Of a stretch of 62,807 nucleotides of DNA, positions 27,796 to 39,273 are shown piece by piece; the stretch's first letter is position 1, and each line of letters starts with the position of its first letter. Position numbers and translations under genes: made by a program. The stretch is taken from positions 1 through 62,807 of the forward strand of contig JACGCN010000095.1 of the NCBI GenBank assembly GCA_014905825.1, read 5' to 3'. Under the pieces are notes generated by a model. The model searched no databases and was not told where the DNA came from. It was given only the letters and a program-made list of their open reading frames with translations. Source of the stretch: Lyophyllum atratum. Taxonomy: Eukaryota; Basidiomycota; Agaricomycetes; Agaricales; Lyophyllaceae.

Positions 27796-29569
27796 TCAGG
27801 CTCCTGCAGTTTTCTGCTCTTTCGCGGCGTCTGCGCTGGCTTGCAGCTTTGCGGCGCGGGAGCGTTCACTCGCCTCGCGAATAGCCCAGGTTAATTCGTA
27901 TGTCCTAACAGCGTCTATGGATAATGTCAGATCATGCCGAAAATCTATTAAGAGTAACAAACCTTCATAGCTGCTCAGGATCTGAGCTGCCTCGGGATCC
28001 TCCTCGATGTCTTCGATGATATCGATCAAGTTTGAGACTTCAGAGAAGAAGGGATCATCATCCGGGAATCGAATGGCCTGCTCGTGGTCATCTCCAGGTT
28101 TGCGGACATAGAGCACAGGTTGCACGTATGGGTTCACTAATCTGTGGTAATATGATACGGCGCTAAGCAAGGAAAAACCTGTCTAACGTCTCGAAAGACA
28201 TACTTCAGTTGGTAGCCATCGGCATATACTTCCAGTTCGCAGCTGTAGTCCGTGTCGTGAAGGGCGACGATGTGAGTGAAGCTCCCAACAGCCCCGCTGT
28301 CATACTTCCTGTAATCGCTAGTGAGTATGATGTTCAAGGTTTTCGTGATGCTTCCTCCATACCAAGTTGCGGCCGTAACGCGAGGGTTTCTGTTTTCAGG
28401 GGCAATTTTGCTCTCATCAATGGCCATCTTGGAAAGCTGGCCAGCGTTTTCGTACCACTCGAGCGAGTGGGCGCTAACAGTGGAAATATCGACGTTTCCC
28501 CCAAAGTATCGAGACAGGTCGCAGAAATGTGTCCCTTGCTCAATAACAGGCCCGGCACTGAGTGGGCGTTATGTAAGTGACAAGCACAGGTAATTATAGT
28601 AAGTATCGGGTGCTCACCTCCTAGACTTGTCCCACCAATCAGGTTTGGCAATCTTTTCGTAGGCACAAGCGTAACGCGCGATGGTGGCCATGACAGTAAG
28701 CCCGTTTTCTTCGATGATCTGCTTCATCATCTGTACGGCTTTCAAGTACCTGAGCATGTACCTATACGGACTCATGAACTTCGTCGTCGCGTCATAGGTC
28801 ATAGTAGCTCACCCAACAGAACAGATCGTTTTGGAATCACTAATAGTCTTAGCGATCGCGAAACCTTCTTCGATATCTTGGCGAGGGCCAGTCGCAATGG
28901 GCTTCTCGATGAACATAGCGACGCCTGGGAAGTACTTGAGAATTTGCATCTCGATATCGCGTCCCGGCTGCAGAGTGCCGCGGAACATAGGAGGGCTTCC
29001 AACGATAACGGCACGGGGTCTGTCCTTGGGGGACATGTTCTTCACAAAGTCTTCCAATGTCTTGAAAACCCGGGTATCCTGGTATGCAGAGACGACAAAG
29101 GAGTCACATTTCTCCTTGAGGATCGCAGTCGCGCGCTCGATGGCCGGATCAATGATTGCGACAACTTTAAGTCGTCGACCAAGTTTGCTGTACGAATACG
29201 TGAGGACGCGAGTGCATAGTCTACAGCGAATGAACGGACTGTTCGAGGCGGAAAGAGTGATTCCAAGGGCCTTCGTCGGATCCTATGGCCGGTGAGGAGT
29301 TAGATCGTCGTACGAAATCGGTGATAATATAATTTACCAAACATGATGTTTCCTGCACCGATGAAAACGACGTTGAAATCATCCGACCCACCAATATGGG
29401 TTGTTCTGGGTTACATGCATCAGCAGCTCGCTTTTAGCGAGGGGGGTAGGAAAGGACAGAACTTGTCCATAGGAATGAGCCTCGATGGGTCGATGGAGGG
29501 GCGACGAGAGGAAATCCCCGAGCCTCTGCGGTCTGAACCGCGACGCTCGGAGGGTCTGCGACTAGCCAT
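27796..29569 (-). CDS. Gfo/Idh/MocA-family NAD(P)-dependent oxidoreductase
   Basis: A Rossmann-fold dehydrogenase of the glucose-fructose oxidoreductase/inositol dehydrogenase superfamily. The ATG at 29569 begins MASRRPSERRGSDRRGSG, an Arg/Ser-rich leader. The nucleotide-binding block is FNVVFIGAGNIMFG. The family catalytic-lysine motif is VAMFIEKPIATGPRQDIEEG. The second domain includes YMLRYLKAVQMMKQIIEENG, GPVIEQGTHFCDLSRYFGGN and TWYGGSITKTLNIILTSDYR. The C-terminus is rich in Ala and Glu (EASERSRAAKLQASADAAKE) and stops at 27796. About eight introns. Related fungal proteins are annotated only as oxidoreductases. The substrate is unknown, probably a sugar or small polyol. Confidence 0.85.
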
Positions 29570-29780
29570 AGCTGGGATGAGGAGGTAGTCGATGGGGGTG
29601 TGGGGGATGAAGATTGGAAAGATGGGTAATGAATGGGGTTTATATAGATTACGCCGATCAATTGACGATTATCTGCTCCGACCCCTAGCTCCCCACATAT
29701 GGAGTATGTTGAACGATAACAGTCATAGAGTAAATATTGTACTGGGTATCTTCCAACATCCAATATAGTACAACTTTATT

Positions 29781-30284
29781 TCACGACGACGGTGCCTCCA
29801 TGATCTTCTGTTCCTTCCGTGCTAGTTTCTCTCGTCTCCGTTCCGCTGCCTCCAGCCGATCGGTCATGGCCTTGAGCTCCGCTTTCAGTTTCTCATTCTC
29901 CTGGGACAGTTTCAACACATTTGATGCTCGCTTTTGAACCTTTGCCACTCTGCAGAACCGTCATTCATTCGCCGCGTTCCATTCATTCCTTACGATGGAA
30001 GACTTACTCGGCATTAGATGACGAAGTACTGAGAATGAGGGACAGGTCAAGATCAAGATCAAGGGTTGAGTCGGGTATATCTGGCAGGGGTAGCACTGGC
30101 GAGGTGGAGCGGTGGGGATCGTTGCTTGAGAATTGTTCGTCTGCTGGCTCTAAGTTTGAGGCGTCCAGATCCGACTGAGCACTGAGGTATGCATATCAGA
30201 GGGGATTTGCCACAGCCTTCAGAGAAAGAGCACAAACTCAGTCCGCTCGCGCTCATCTTTGAGAGCATCTGACAGGGAACTCAT
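29781..30284 (-). CDS. Small coiled-coil protein, unknown function
   Basis: Three exons give about 129 residues. The ATG at 30284 reads MSSLSDALKDERERTDAQSD, followed by a Ser/Pro/Asp-rich middle with DSTLDLDLDLSLILS. The C-terminal half is one helix: KRASNVLKLSQENEKLKAEL, then DRLEAAERRREKLARKEQKI, ending EAPSS at 29781. The heptad pattern (Leu, Leu, Leu) suggests a leucine-zipper-like dimer, but there is no clear basic DNA-binding region. I do not recognise the family. It is divergent from the PIG-Y-like gene (173 bp between starts) and downstream of nothing informative. Splice frames agree, which supports a real gene. Confidence 0.6.
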
Positions 30285-30457
30285 AGTGGTTCAAGAGCAG
30301 GATATGAAGTTCGTAATTCTGTTGATTTCAGATCACCCAGACAACCAAATCGGGCAACGCCAAAGTTGAACTGTTCCATAATGCAGAATTGACGGTAAGT
30401 CCTGGTCCTGCTGCCTTCGGCTCATTGACTGACTTGCTCGTCTCGCAGTCGCTAGTT

Positions 30458-30742
30458 ATGCCAGTTACTCTCAACTGGGGATACCTGATTATTATCTTCT
30501 CTGCCTCGTTTTTCGTCATTGCGAGCTATGCTATCCTGTTCAGTGCATTCTTGCCACGCACCGGCATACCCGTATGTCAAATATATTTATCTTGCCTTCA
30601 ACGTGCGTATTGATTACACCAGCTGCTCGACATTCTTGCCCGCGACACGCACTACAAATACTTTGCCGTGTTCATTATACCTACTGGAGCCTACTTTGTT
30701 ATCGCGAACTGGGTAGGATGGCAGTACTATCGTAACTCATAA
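30458..30742 (+). CDS. PIG-Y-like small membrane protein (GPI-GlcNAc transferase subunit)
   Basis: A 77-residue two-exon protein. The first exon, MPVTLNWGYLIIIFSASFFV, forms a membrane helix continuing into IASYAILFSAFLPRTGIP. The second gives LLDILARDTHYKYF, a second helix VFIIPTGAYFVIANWVG and the end WQYYRNS. Human PIG-Y is 71 residues, has two membrane helices and ends in a similar Trp-Gly then basic-Asn tail, so I infer the first-step GPI-anchor enzyme complex at the ER. The match is by shape and a few residues, so another small ER subunit cannot be excluded. Converges on SFI1, 131 bp between stops. Confidence 0.55.
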
Positions 30743-30873
30743 CTCATACAGCGTCTCCATTTCCGAGAAACCGAGCCAAGTGAAAATCTCAATATATACT
30801 ATACAACTGCAGCAATAAATAATCGATAGATAAGGGAACGACGAACCCTGCCCATAGGGAAGTCGTGTAAGTT

Positions 30874-33800
30874 TCATGGCGGATCTCTTGCTCGGGAGTG
30901 CAAGGAAGAGGGACGAGGTCGCCGCTGGACGTCACGGAGTTCAAGCCATAATTTGCTCCTTGTGCCCTCGCCCCCACCCACATCACTGGAAGGCCCCGCT
31001 CGGGATGGACTAACGTCCCTCGTTGATGCACGATCGGCAAAAGATATCCTTGACCTCGTAGGGCTCGGTTCACGCGTTCGCGGAGCGGACAACCTTGAGC
31101 TAGGGCTCTTTTCTGACGTTGGCCTTGTTCTGAGAAGGCTTATGGCGCCTGCCCGTGTGTCAACTCGCGGTATTGGTGAAGTCTCATTGCTGCTGTACGT
31201 TGGTCTTTGTATGGCAGGGCGCGGAAATATGCTGGAGCTGGTCGTAGGCAATGCTGCAGCTACTGGGCGATTCTGTCGAGGAGCAACGGTGGGAAGTCGA
31301 AGATATCTCGCTCGCCTGCAGAAGAGTTAGCTTATCCGCGTCTCACGAATGAGAAATACTTACGCCACAGCTTTGAGAGCTATCTTCGTTCGATGGGTTT
31401 GTACCCATACGTCTAAATACTTCGCTACAAAGACATGTAAGAAGGGGCATTATCGCCTGAACTGAAAGCCCTTACAAAGCACGGCTTTCTTGTCCTTTTC
31501 GCGGGCCTCCCTGGCCTGGAGGGCCCTCGGCATAGCTTGGCGCCAAATTTGGAAGTGTTTAGTTTTCACATTGTTTGCATTGAATCGTATCGCAGGGAGA
31601 GACTGACGTGACCAGTTTAAGATAGCAAGTCAAAACATGGCTTAGAGGAATACCTTGGTTCTAGAATGCCATAGACCAAAGGCCCGGAACAACGTATTCC
31701 GCTGTGTTTGGATAATGACAGCGTGCTCCTAGAGGTCAATGAGCTCTTAGTCCACCTGATGAGAAATGACTTACTATTGTGCGCAGTTTTTCATCGCTAA
31801 AACGGTCTCTCCATTTGTCCCAGACGGATGCCAACATGGCAAGTTTCATTTCGTCCTCTTTCTGCTTCAGGGTTATACGTCGGTGCCGAGTTATGCGAGC
31901 CAACGTTAACCAACGATTAAACAAGCGGCGCATATGTTCTTATTTGTAGAGTTTTCAATTCTGATGGGTAAGACAGGAGATACTAGGGCTTACCTTCTTT
32001 TTTAACCATCAGATAGTTTTCCATAAGGCTAAGCTCTTCTGCATGGCGAGTGTATGCCGCCTGCCACTTCCTGAATACCAGGCTGTAATATAGGAAGGCA
32101 TCAGTTTGATATCAGCAACAAGCTCAAGAATCAAGGCTTACATTTGAACAGCAAGGTCAGAATCCTGCGCAACTTCCAGTTCCCTGAGCTTGACTTCAAT
32201 GACACGGTTTGTCCACGTGGCCAAGGAATCCTTTAAAACCCGCTGAAGGTAATGAAAGTAAGTGAATATCGTTTAGTTTAAGAAATAGTTTGCTTCTCAA
32301 ACCTTGTTAACGCGATCCTTGATTGTTTGCTCTGTTAAACCTCGTCGTTTATGTTGTCGAGCCCGATGTAACCATGCTACAATGAACATCAAATTCCGTC
32401 CCCAACCAGATAAGGAATAACCCTTACAGTGGAAAATCCTCTGCAGTCGTTGTGTCTTGAACTCTTCCACTCGTTTCTCTCTTACCCTCGCATTTAGTGC
32501 ATCATGCCAAGATCTCCAAGCGCGACGTGTAGCGAAAAATCTGTCTGCCGTCCTCGCCATCTTGGTCTTCTTCAGCACTTCGCGAAGCTGGAGTCGCCAG
32601 GCCAAGAGCATCCTGTAACGGAGTTGTGCAGAGTCATACTGTATTGCGAAAGAGTGTGCATTTCTGTGCGTAGAGTTTACGTCACGCCACTTGCGGAAGG
32701 CTGACGCTGCTACATCAGAGTCAGCCCGTAGAGAAAATGCGATGGCGAGGTCTACACTTGAAGTCAGGCAATATTGAGCATTGAGAGTAGTTTCGCGGCT
32801 TACCTTCGGCATGCTGTTGCTGTTGTAGGCGTTGCCTCCAGACTAACCATGTGTCCTTTATTAACCTTCCGGCCTTGACACGCTCCAGCAATATTCCCCG
32901 TTCCCTGGCTTTCCAAACTCGAGAAACAGCTCGAAGGAGCACACCGTCCTGGCGAGTAACATGTTTAAGGGCCCGATTTTCCATATTCTATTGACGTTAT
33001 TAGACGTCAAGAATGGCTGCCCGAAAGGCAGCACTTACTCTTATCCGATCTCGAGAAGCTTTCCAAGATCGAATTACTTTCTTCATTAATGACAGTTGGT
33101 AAAACTCTGTTGCCATTGCATGTTTGCGTCTTGTATCCAGATCAATTGTTAGCAATAGGAGGGAGGAAGGGGGTCATGCTCACAAATTCTTTTGCCAAAG
33201 AGCCATTGCCTCACCCATCACCCTCAGCCCTACTCTTTCGGATATAATTTGCTCAGAAGCTCGCAGTTCTCTGACATTCCGCCAGCGATTCCAATACGTC
33301 TCTATCGCCCTGTCCTGGGAAGCAAGAAATGCATTGTCGGCCATCTCTTCGTATTCGACAATGGCGGATAACCGCTTTTTCCAGCAGTAGTAGAACCGAT
33401 GCACCAAGTTCTGTGTATAGTGCTGGCCAGAGAGGTGAGAACGATACAATTGACGCCACTTCGCCCATGCATCTTTCCGCAGTTTTCGCTCGCGTTTGTC
33501 TCGTATGGCTTTCATTTTTTGGCGCATTCCCAGTCGCCATTTATTCTGCTCTCTTTCTCTCAATCGAGTTCTCCAGATGCTAATGGCTCTCCGGAGGTAT
33601 CGGGTGTCAGATAAGCTGGTGATGCGCCGGTAGAGGTCCCTGTGAGATGCGGTAGCACTCCGCCAGCGCTGAAGGCTTAGACGGAGGACTAAATTGTCAC
33701 GAGCCTCGCCAATTTGCTCATGGGTAGTCTAAAACTGTATCAAATTCTGTAGAGACTATAGGGCAAGGAAAGCACACGCACAATTATCCATTGGAATCCT

Positions 33801-34825
33801 TGTTTCCACACTTCCCAACAACGCTGCATTAACTGGTTTCTTCGAAAATCATCCGCCTCCACCTCATCCCTTTGCATCCTGATTTTATTCCACGCATCTT
33901 CTTCGTTTACAACGCTGCCTCTTCGTTCTCTTGCAATGGCGACGACCTTCCTGGCCGTAGCGGGGGTTACAGCAGCCGGCGGATATTGATCAGGTGCTAC
34001 ATAGCTTGGGGATTGGCGGTTGGGCGGTGGACGACCTGGGGGCCTCGCATGACGAGTTGCAGCACGGTATGAAGGTGGTGTTGTAGACGGGGCATAGTTT
34101 CCCTCGCTATCTGACGGTTCGGCCTTCCAAGAGCGACGTTTGTGTTGAAACGGGGCCATCGTACGAGTTCGAATAGGTGTTGAGAGCAGAGCATTGTTCT
34201 CAATATCATGGTCAGCGTCGGATGATGCCTCAGAGGGAGTTGCGTGATCTCGGAGACGGCGCACAAATGGTTTGCTGATAAGTAAGTTGGGTTCCGCTGT
34301 TGACGAGGAAGCCTCTGTTTCATCCGCATGCGAATGGACGGTGAAAGTGTCATCGGTAAGAAGGGGTGGTCTTGGTTCGAGGATGCGTCTGGGAACCCTT
34401 CTCAGTACATCATTCGTTGGCTGCGTCCGACGATGGTGTTGGTTACCGTTTCCCGAGCCATCATGACTACCTTCCTGGTTATATGTTTCCTTGACCGCAT
34501 TCCACTTATCACCCCAGTTCTTCCCCTTCATAGTTCCCAGCTTTAGCAGTTTCCCATAGTAGAGGACGTCTTGTGGATCAAGCCCCCGTTCATTCAGGAG
34601 GTCGCTGTAGGCTTTAAAGACAGCCAGGAAAGTGGTAGCCGAAGGGCCAGCACGGTCTATTACAGCGTCGAGGAAGTCAATCTCGTCGGGAGATAGACCT
34701 GTGAGTTCGGGAACGGATGCAGCTGATGAGCGAGATATATCGGCGGCCGCCTTGTGAGCCGCGGGTCCTGATAGGCGGGTAGGCTTGGAGGGGGGTGAGG
34801 CGCGTGTAGGGCGAAACTGGGACAT
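30874..34825 (-). CDS. SFI1: SFI1-like centrin-binding repeat protein (spindle pole body)
   Basis: Sfi1 is a long helix with many Trp-centred repeats that each bind a centrin; it builds the half-bridge needed for spindle pole body duplication. The ATG at 34825 starts MSQFRPTRASPPSKPTRLSG. The N-terminal region includes LSPDEIDFLDAVIDRAGPSA and YYGKLLKLGTMKGKNWGDKW, the usual basidiomycete entry. Repeats follow, for example LMQRCWEVWKQGF, DAWAKWRQLYRSHL, FYYCWKKRLS, ETYWNRWRNVRELR, ARRAWRSWHDALNARVREKR and LFNRWLTLARITRH, spaced about 30-35 residues apart. The C-terminus is Ser/Pro/Arg-rich (TRPTSEKSPSSRLSAPRTRE) and stops at 30874. Very many small introns. Exon limits in 31.3-33.7 kb are approximate. 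Confidence 0.87.
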
Positions 34826-35031
34826 CGTGGTGGACGTCAGCGAACTGCATCAACGCGATCGAGGAACGCGCCTCGGATCAAACTTGACGTTGGTCCTCGT
34901 GGACGCGTTCAACATACTTGTTTGCCCATGTTAGTTCTGAAGGTTTTTGTTGTCTTCAACACTTCCCAAGGAGAAAAGGATTGCTTGTCATACAAAGGTG
35001 ATACTACAATAAATTTACATGCTTATAATAA

Positions 35032-37813
35032 TTACATCCTCCACAAGTCCGCAAATTGTAACGACTGAGTCGCAGGGACATCATGGAAGTCCCAGTTCAA
35101 CCCCTCAGAACCAGCGTTTGTAACAAAATTGACGTGGGGTGCCGGGTCCGGGGGTACAGGAAAGCCCTGCGTCACCGTCCTTACAAAGTGAGAGAGGCTA
35201 AGATCCATGTCAACGTCGTCGTGTTGATAGAATTCTCCGTGTGCAGAGAAATCCCCGTTGTTATGGCTTGATGGGCTGACATCATCGGTGTGCATAATAT
35301 CTGGCCATGAATAGGCGTGTGGGGGAGTAGGTTGGCGGTCATCGCTATACTGGGCATGGAACTTTGGCTCAGTGGGGGAAGATTCAGTGATAGGGCGAGG
35401 CGGCATGCAGTTATGTTTTGCCAGCAGAGATGACAAAAACCGAGAGTAAAGAGCTGGTGTGTGCCGGCCATCCAGTGCTACCGCCTTGGAGCCCAATATA
35501 TCGATCAGCCCGCTGACATCCTGGATGATTTCTTGCTGCTGTTTTTCGTCCAGCAGTGGAAGTAGCTTGGGACGCAAAAGCTAGGGAGCAGCGTTATTAT
35601 AAGAAAAGATCAATGGGCTAGCAAACTCACATTGATTAGAAATGCTGCTGCAAACGAAACGTAAAGAAAATTTGCTTCCATGGCAAAGCGCAGGTTGCCC
35701 GTGGGGTATAAACGTTCGGCCATGATTTGTATCACCTCGCGAGCCGCTTGGACTGACTTGAAGACCAACTCAGAATCTCTTGAGAATCCCAGCTTCACGG
35801 CTTGTTGGAACCCAACAGCAAGGACAACCAGACGGAGGTACGAAGTGATCCTAGGGTACGTGTCAATCCCCTTTCCAGTACACGCGACAAAAACGCACAT
35901 CTGGGTTGTATTGCCACGGTAGGCACAGATTGGGAGAGCTAACACAGAATCATTGAGGAAAGGTGTACCGTACAATGGAATCACACTTACGAAGATATGA
36001 GAACTCTTCTGCATACACCTCAACCCAGAGTGCTAGTTCCTGGGAAAGCTTCGTGTCTGTGTCCAACACCGAGGCGACTACATCGAAGTCCTGGGGGAGG
36101 AAAGGTCGGCATCAACGTTTGTGCAATCAACAATAACTAACCGTAGTTTTCCGCTCACTCGCCATCGTAGAACGCCATTTCGCGACGATAATGATGATAT
36201 GGACGTAGGCACACAAATGGACGTCAAAAGGCAGATTCATGGAAGACGACTTATACCATTGTCGAGAATGCCTGGCAAGGTAATCGTCAAGTCGAAGCAT
36301 GGGCATCTTTCCGAATTGAATAGCGTGTGAACCATCGACACAGTAGCAGTTGAGCCAAGTTCTCGTCCTATTCAGGCTTTCTCGCTCACTACAGGTGGTT
36401 GGCGGGGGTTGGTTGAGTTCCAGTTCTATCGCCATCCTTATATCGAATGGCTAGTCAGACCATGGAGGCCCAGCATTGACCAAAATGTCATCAAGCGCAC
36501 CGGATAGCAACTCCCATGAGCAACCAGCTACGATCTTCTGTCCACTTTTTCTTGGGTACGGGGTATACTGCCATCAAGAGGTATGCTTGGCATACATCCA
36601 CACTTTTAGACCCGTCGATTAGAGACCGACCAGCAGCATCGCGAGCAAACTCCATGGCTGGGATGTATAGACTTGGTTTTTCTTCATAATACCGAGAGGA
36701 GACAGCACAGACTAAGGACCATAAATGTGATCAAACACAAGATCATGAAAAGATAACACTAGACAACTTACTGACGGTGAATAAAAATGGGCTTGTCCAA
36801 ATCAACTTATCAGGAGTATGCAATTCAGGATCTAGAATTGAGAAGAACGGCTAAAGAGATTCAGCAAGGCATCAACACCTAAGCGACACAGTGTGCGTGA
36901 CGTACGTTTATTCTCTCGAAGAATCTGTTGGTGGCTCTTTAGTTAAAAGCACTTTACACACAAGATGGGACATACATCTTGAATAGATGATTGATTTCTT
37001 CTGCATATAGTCCACAATACTTCACAAGGTCCGGAGGGGATAATGAAGTTTCTATCCCTTGGCCTAGTGAAGCTCTTCACTTGGAACCCTGTCCAAGTTC
37101 CACCGATCTTACTTACCTGGAGAGAAGTTGATCCTGATTGATTCGTCAGGAGTCCTTGCGTTCGATGTCCATCTCTGGAGCATAAGGCTTTTTTTATCTG
37201 CCGCTGCCTATGAGATTGAGTTGATTGTAATGAAATTGCCAACGCACTGATATCAGGTGGGCGGATATCTGTCGACTGCGAGCGCATCATTGACTGTTTT
37301 ATCTTGCTGTCTGCCTTCAACTTGTCAAACTGGAGTAGCAGTGCTTGGATCTGCAGATCTTGGCTGTGAGCTTTTGCTTGCAAGTCCTCATGGGTCCTAC
37401 GGATGTAGGTTGAAAAGTTGGTTCAACGCGTACAAAAATGCAGGTACGTACGGTGCTGGCTTCCGCTTTTTTCGATTCCTTGAGAGGCACTGATAATTTC
37501 CAGCTTGGCACCTACGACAAACACTTTCGCCGGCGCTGAATTCACATTTGACCTGAGAACACAATGAAGTATGGCAGTATATGAACAGATTCCGGTACGA
37601 ACCTTCAGAGATTTGCAATGCACACAAGCGCCAGAGCTATGAGGGCGTTAAGTAGGCGTTGGACAAGATGGAAAGAACTCACGATCTTAAGACAACCTGC
37701 TTTCTTTGTGGTCCTCCACGCCGTCCATCTTCTTCGTCCATACTGTCACTATCGTCCACCGTACTTGTAAACCGAAAGAGACTAGGTTGGGAAAAGGTCG
37801 TTGTGGAGGGCAT
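35032..37813 (-). CDS. Zn2Cys6 transcription factor (basidiomycete CVHCKSLK type)
   Basis: A nuclear regulator of a class common in mushrooms. The ATG at 37813 begins MPSTTTFSQPSLFRFTSTVD and an acidic SDSMDEEDGRRGG. Across three introns the zinc cluster reads CVHCKSLKVKC, EFSAGESVCRRC, QAGNYQCLSRNRKKRKPAP, giving six cysteines with the expected spacing near residues 48-75. A Gln/Leu-rich helix follows (SQDLQIQALLLQFDKLKADS). The middle holds the fungal-specific domain in many short exons, for example EFQVSLPGLL-type helices that I could not place exactly. The last exon starts RPKLLPLLDEKQQQEIIQD and ends with an acidic HDDVDMDLSLSHF and FADLWRM; the stop is at 35032. Downstream of SFI1 on the same strand. 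Target genes unknown. Confidence 0.82.
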
Positions 37814-38537
37814 GTTGTGGTGATAAGGCTTGATCGAGCTCGTAAAGCGGGTTCTTTCGAGGTGACCGGTATGTTCCTTCTGTCGAGAGTTTTCAGCGCG
37901 TCTTATGACTTATTAAAGATGGGAAAGTGGACAGTGCTCACGACTGATGCTTAAGAATGACAGGTCCAGGTATGTCCTATCAGTCCCAGCGCAAAAAGAA
38001 AGCCCAGTCAACGTGTATGAGCAGTGAACTATTGATAAGTTAATGATAACAAAGCGATGTTTAGGTGGTGCGTCTGAAGATCAACGTAGGGTACACATTC
38101 GATTGAGCGAGGCAGAGGGTGCAGATCTTTCGTCCAGAACAGAGCAGGTTCGACTTGAAGCACAGGTCGCTAATCTTATGTACCGCTTGTGACCGAAGAT
38201 CTTCGGCTAACGTCCGAGGACAACGGTGCCTTCTTCCGACCAGTTGGATGCCTTTGGATGCACAGTTTCTGGGCTAAAATGGCACAACAAGGACCCACAA
38301 TGATAATGCTGTAATAGCCGGCGTATCTCAGACCTCTGCGCTAAACATTTCCTGTTCGGTTTTCGCGGCTGGCTCGAACTTCGTACGTGGAAGGAGTGAA
38401 ATCGTACCTAGGACGGTTTGAGAGTCGTCTGCGCGATGGGGAAACCCCACATGTGGCGAATGTTTCTTACAAACATTCCGTCAGTCTCGGTCACATTTTC
38501 TTGCCGCGGATTGACTATAGTATACTGACCTGATAAG

Positions 38538-38576
38538 CCGAGTCAGGGTTTGACCTAGGTCCTAGTTCAGACTCGG
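38538..38576. repeat. Imperfect 39-bp palindrome
   Basis: The arms CCGAGTC and GACTCGG lie 25 bp apart and flank the inner palindrome GACCTAGGTC. About 70 bp upstream is the hairpin GAATGTTT-CTTA(C)-AAACATTC (38458-38478). It could be a regulator site or the relic of an element end; nothing in the sequence decides. Confidence 0.55.
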
Positions 38577-39230
38577 ACATCTGATATGACTTCGTTTGTC
38601 GGTGCAAACCAGGTGCAAACCTCAAGCTTGTTCAAAATTCAAATCATTTTGCATTGCGCCCCGCTTGCTGTTCTTCAAGGTAGGAGCAAACTTCATGGCA
38701 ACACGTCGAGGACCGTTTATATGTCAAACTACTTATCATGCAACCATGAACCATAAAAGCTAGTGACGACTATATTCGGTAGGGGTTATACCTTGGTCTG
38801 GTCTAGACTACTACACTCCATAGCTGGCCGAATCATGGAAGAACCATACGGCATTTGACAAAGCACCTCTGACTACCTCTGACGATGACAGAACCATTGA
38901 CACAGGTGCGTCATCAGTACACCCAGATTAAAAATAGCTCACAACCTGCACATGCGTTGACTATCCTTTACGGGCTCTTCTATCTACAGGAAATACCATT
39001 TGGTCGAATGTTAACAACACGCACATTGGTGGCAAATGTGTCAACTAATGTCTGTTTTCGTTTCACACCGCTGCTGCCAGCTGGCACTTCGTTCTTCCGA
39101 AGCCTCTCTCGCATGTGGAGCCTCCCTTTTTTCCTCGTAGAGTGGTCCACCGTTCACGAACGTGCGCTTCCCATCTGCTTCGAGAGTAGATCTATTTATG
39201 TGACCTTGGTGCTTTACTTCTTCGCCGCCG

Positions 39231-39239
39231 TATAAAAGG
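39231..39239 (+). promoter_or_regulatory. TATA box of the PhoD-like gene
   Basis: TATAAAAGG lies 43 bp upstream of the PhoD-like ATG at 39274, a normal TATA-to-start distance for a fungal gene with a short leader. Confidence 0.65.
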
Positions 39240-39273
39240 GACGGCTCCGTGGAATTTATGTCGGTATTGCAAG

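Larger units (their letters stand above)
37814..39273. other. Long intergenic region with palindromes, no gene recognised
   Basis: About 1.46 kb between two divergent genes, the largest gap in the window. A 116-residue open frame (38885-39235) overlaps the PhoD TATA box and has no family resemblance. The region carries several short palindromes at 38.43-38.58 kb. A stretch at 38.05-38.19 kb reads as a short open frame without support, perhaps an old gene remnant. Confidence 0.5.

Noticed and set aside
38885..39235. 116-residue plus-strand frame in the large intergenic gap
   Set aside because: It overlaps the PhoD TATA box, shows no recognisable domain and has no neighbouring splice-supported exons.
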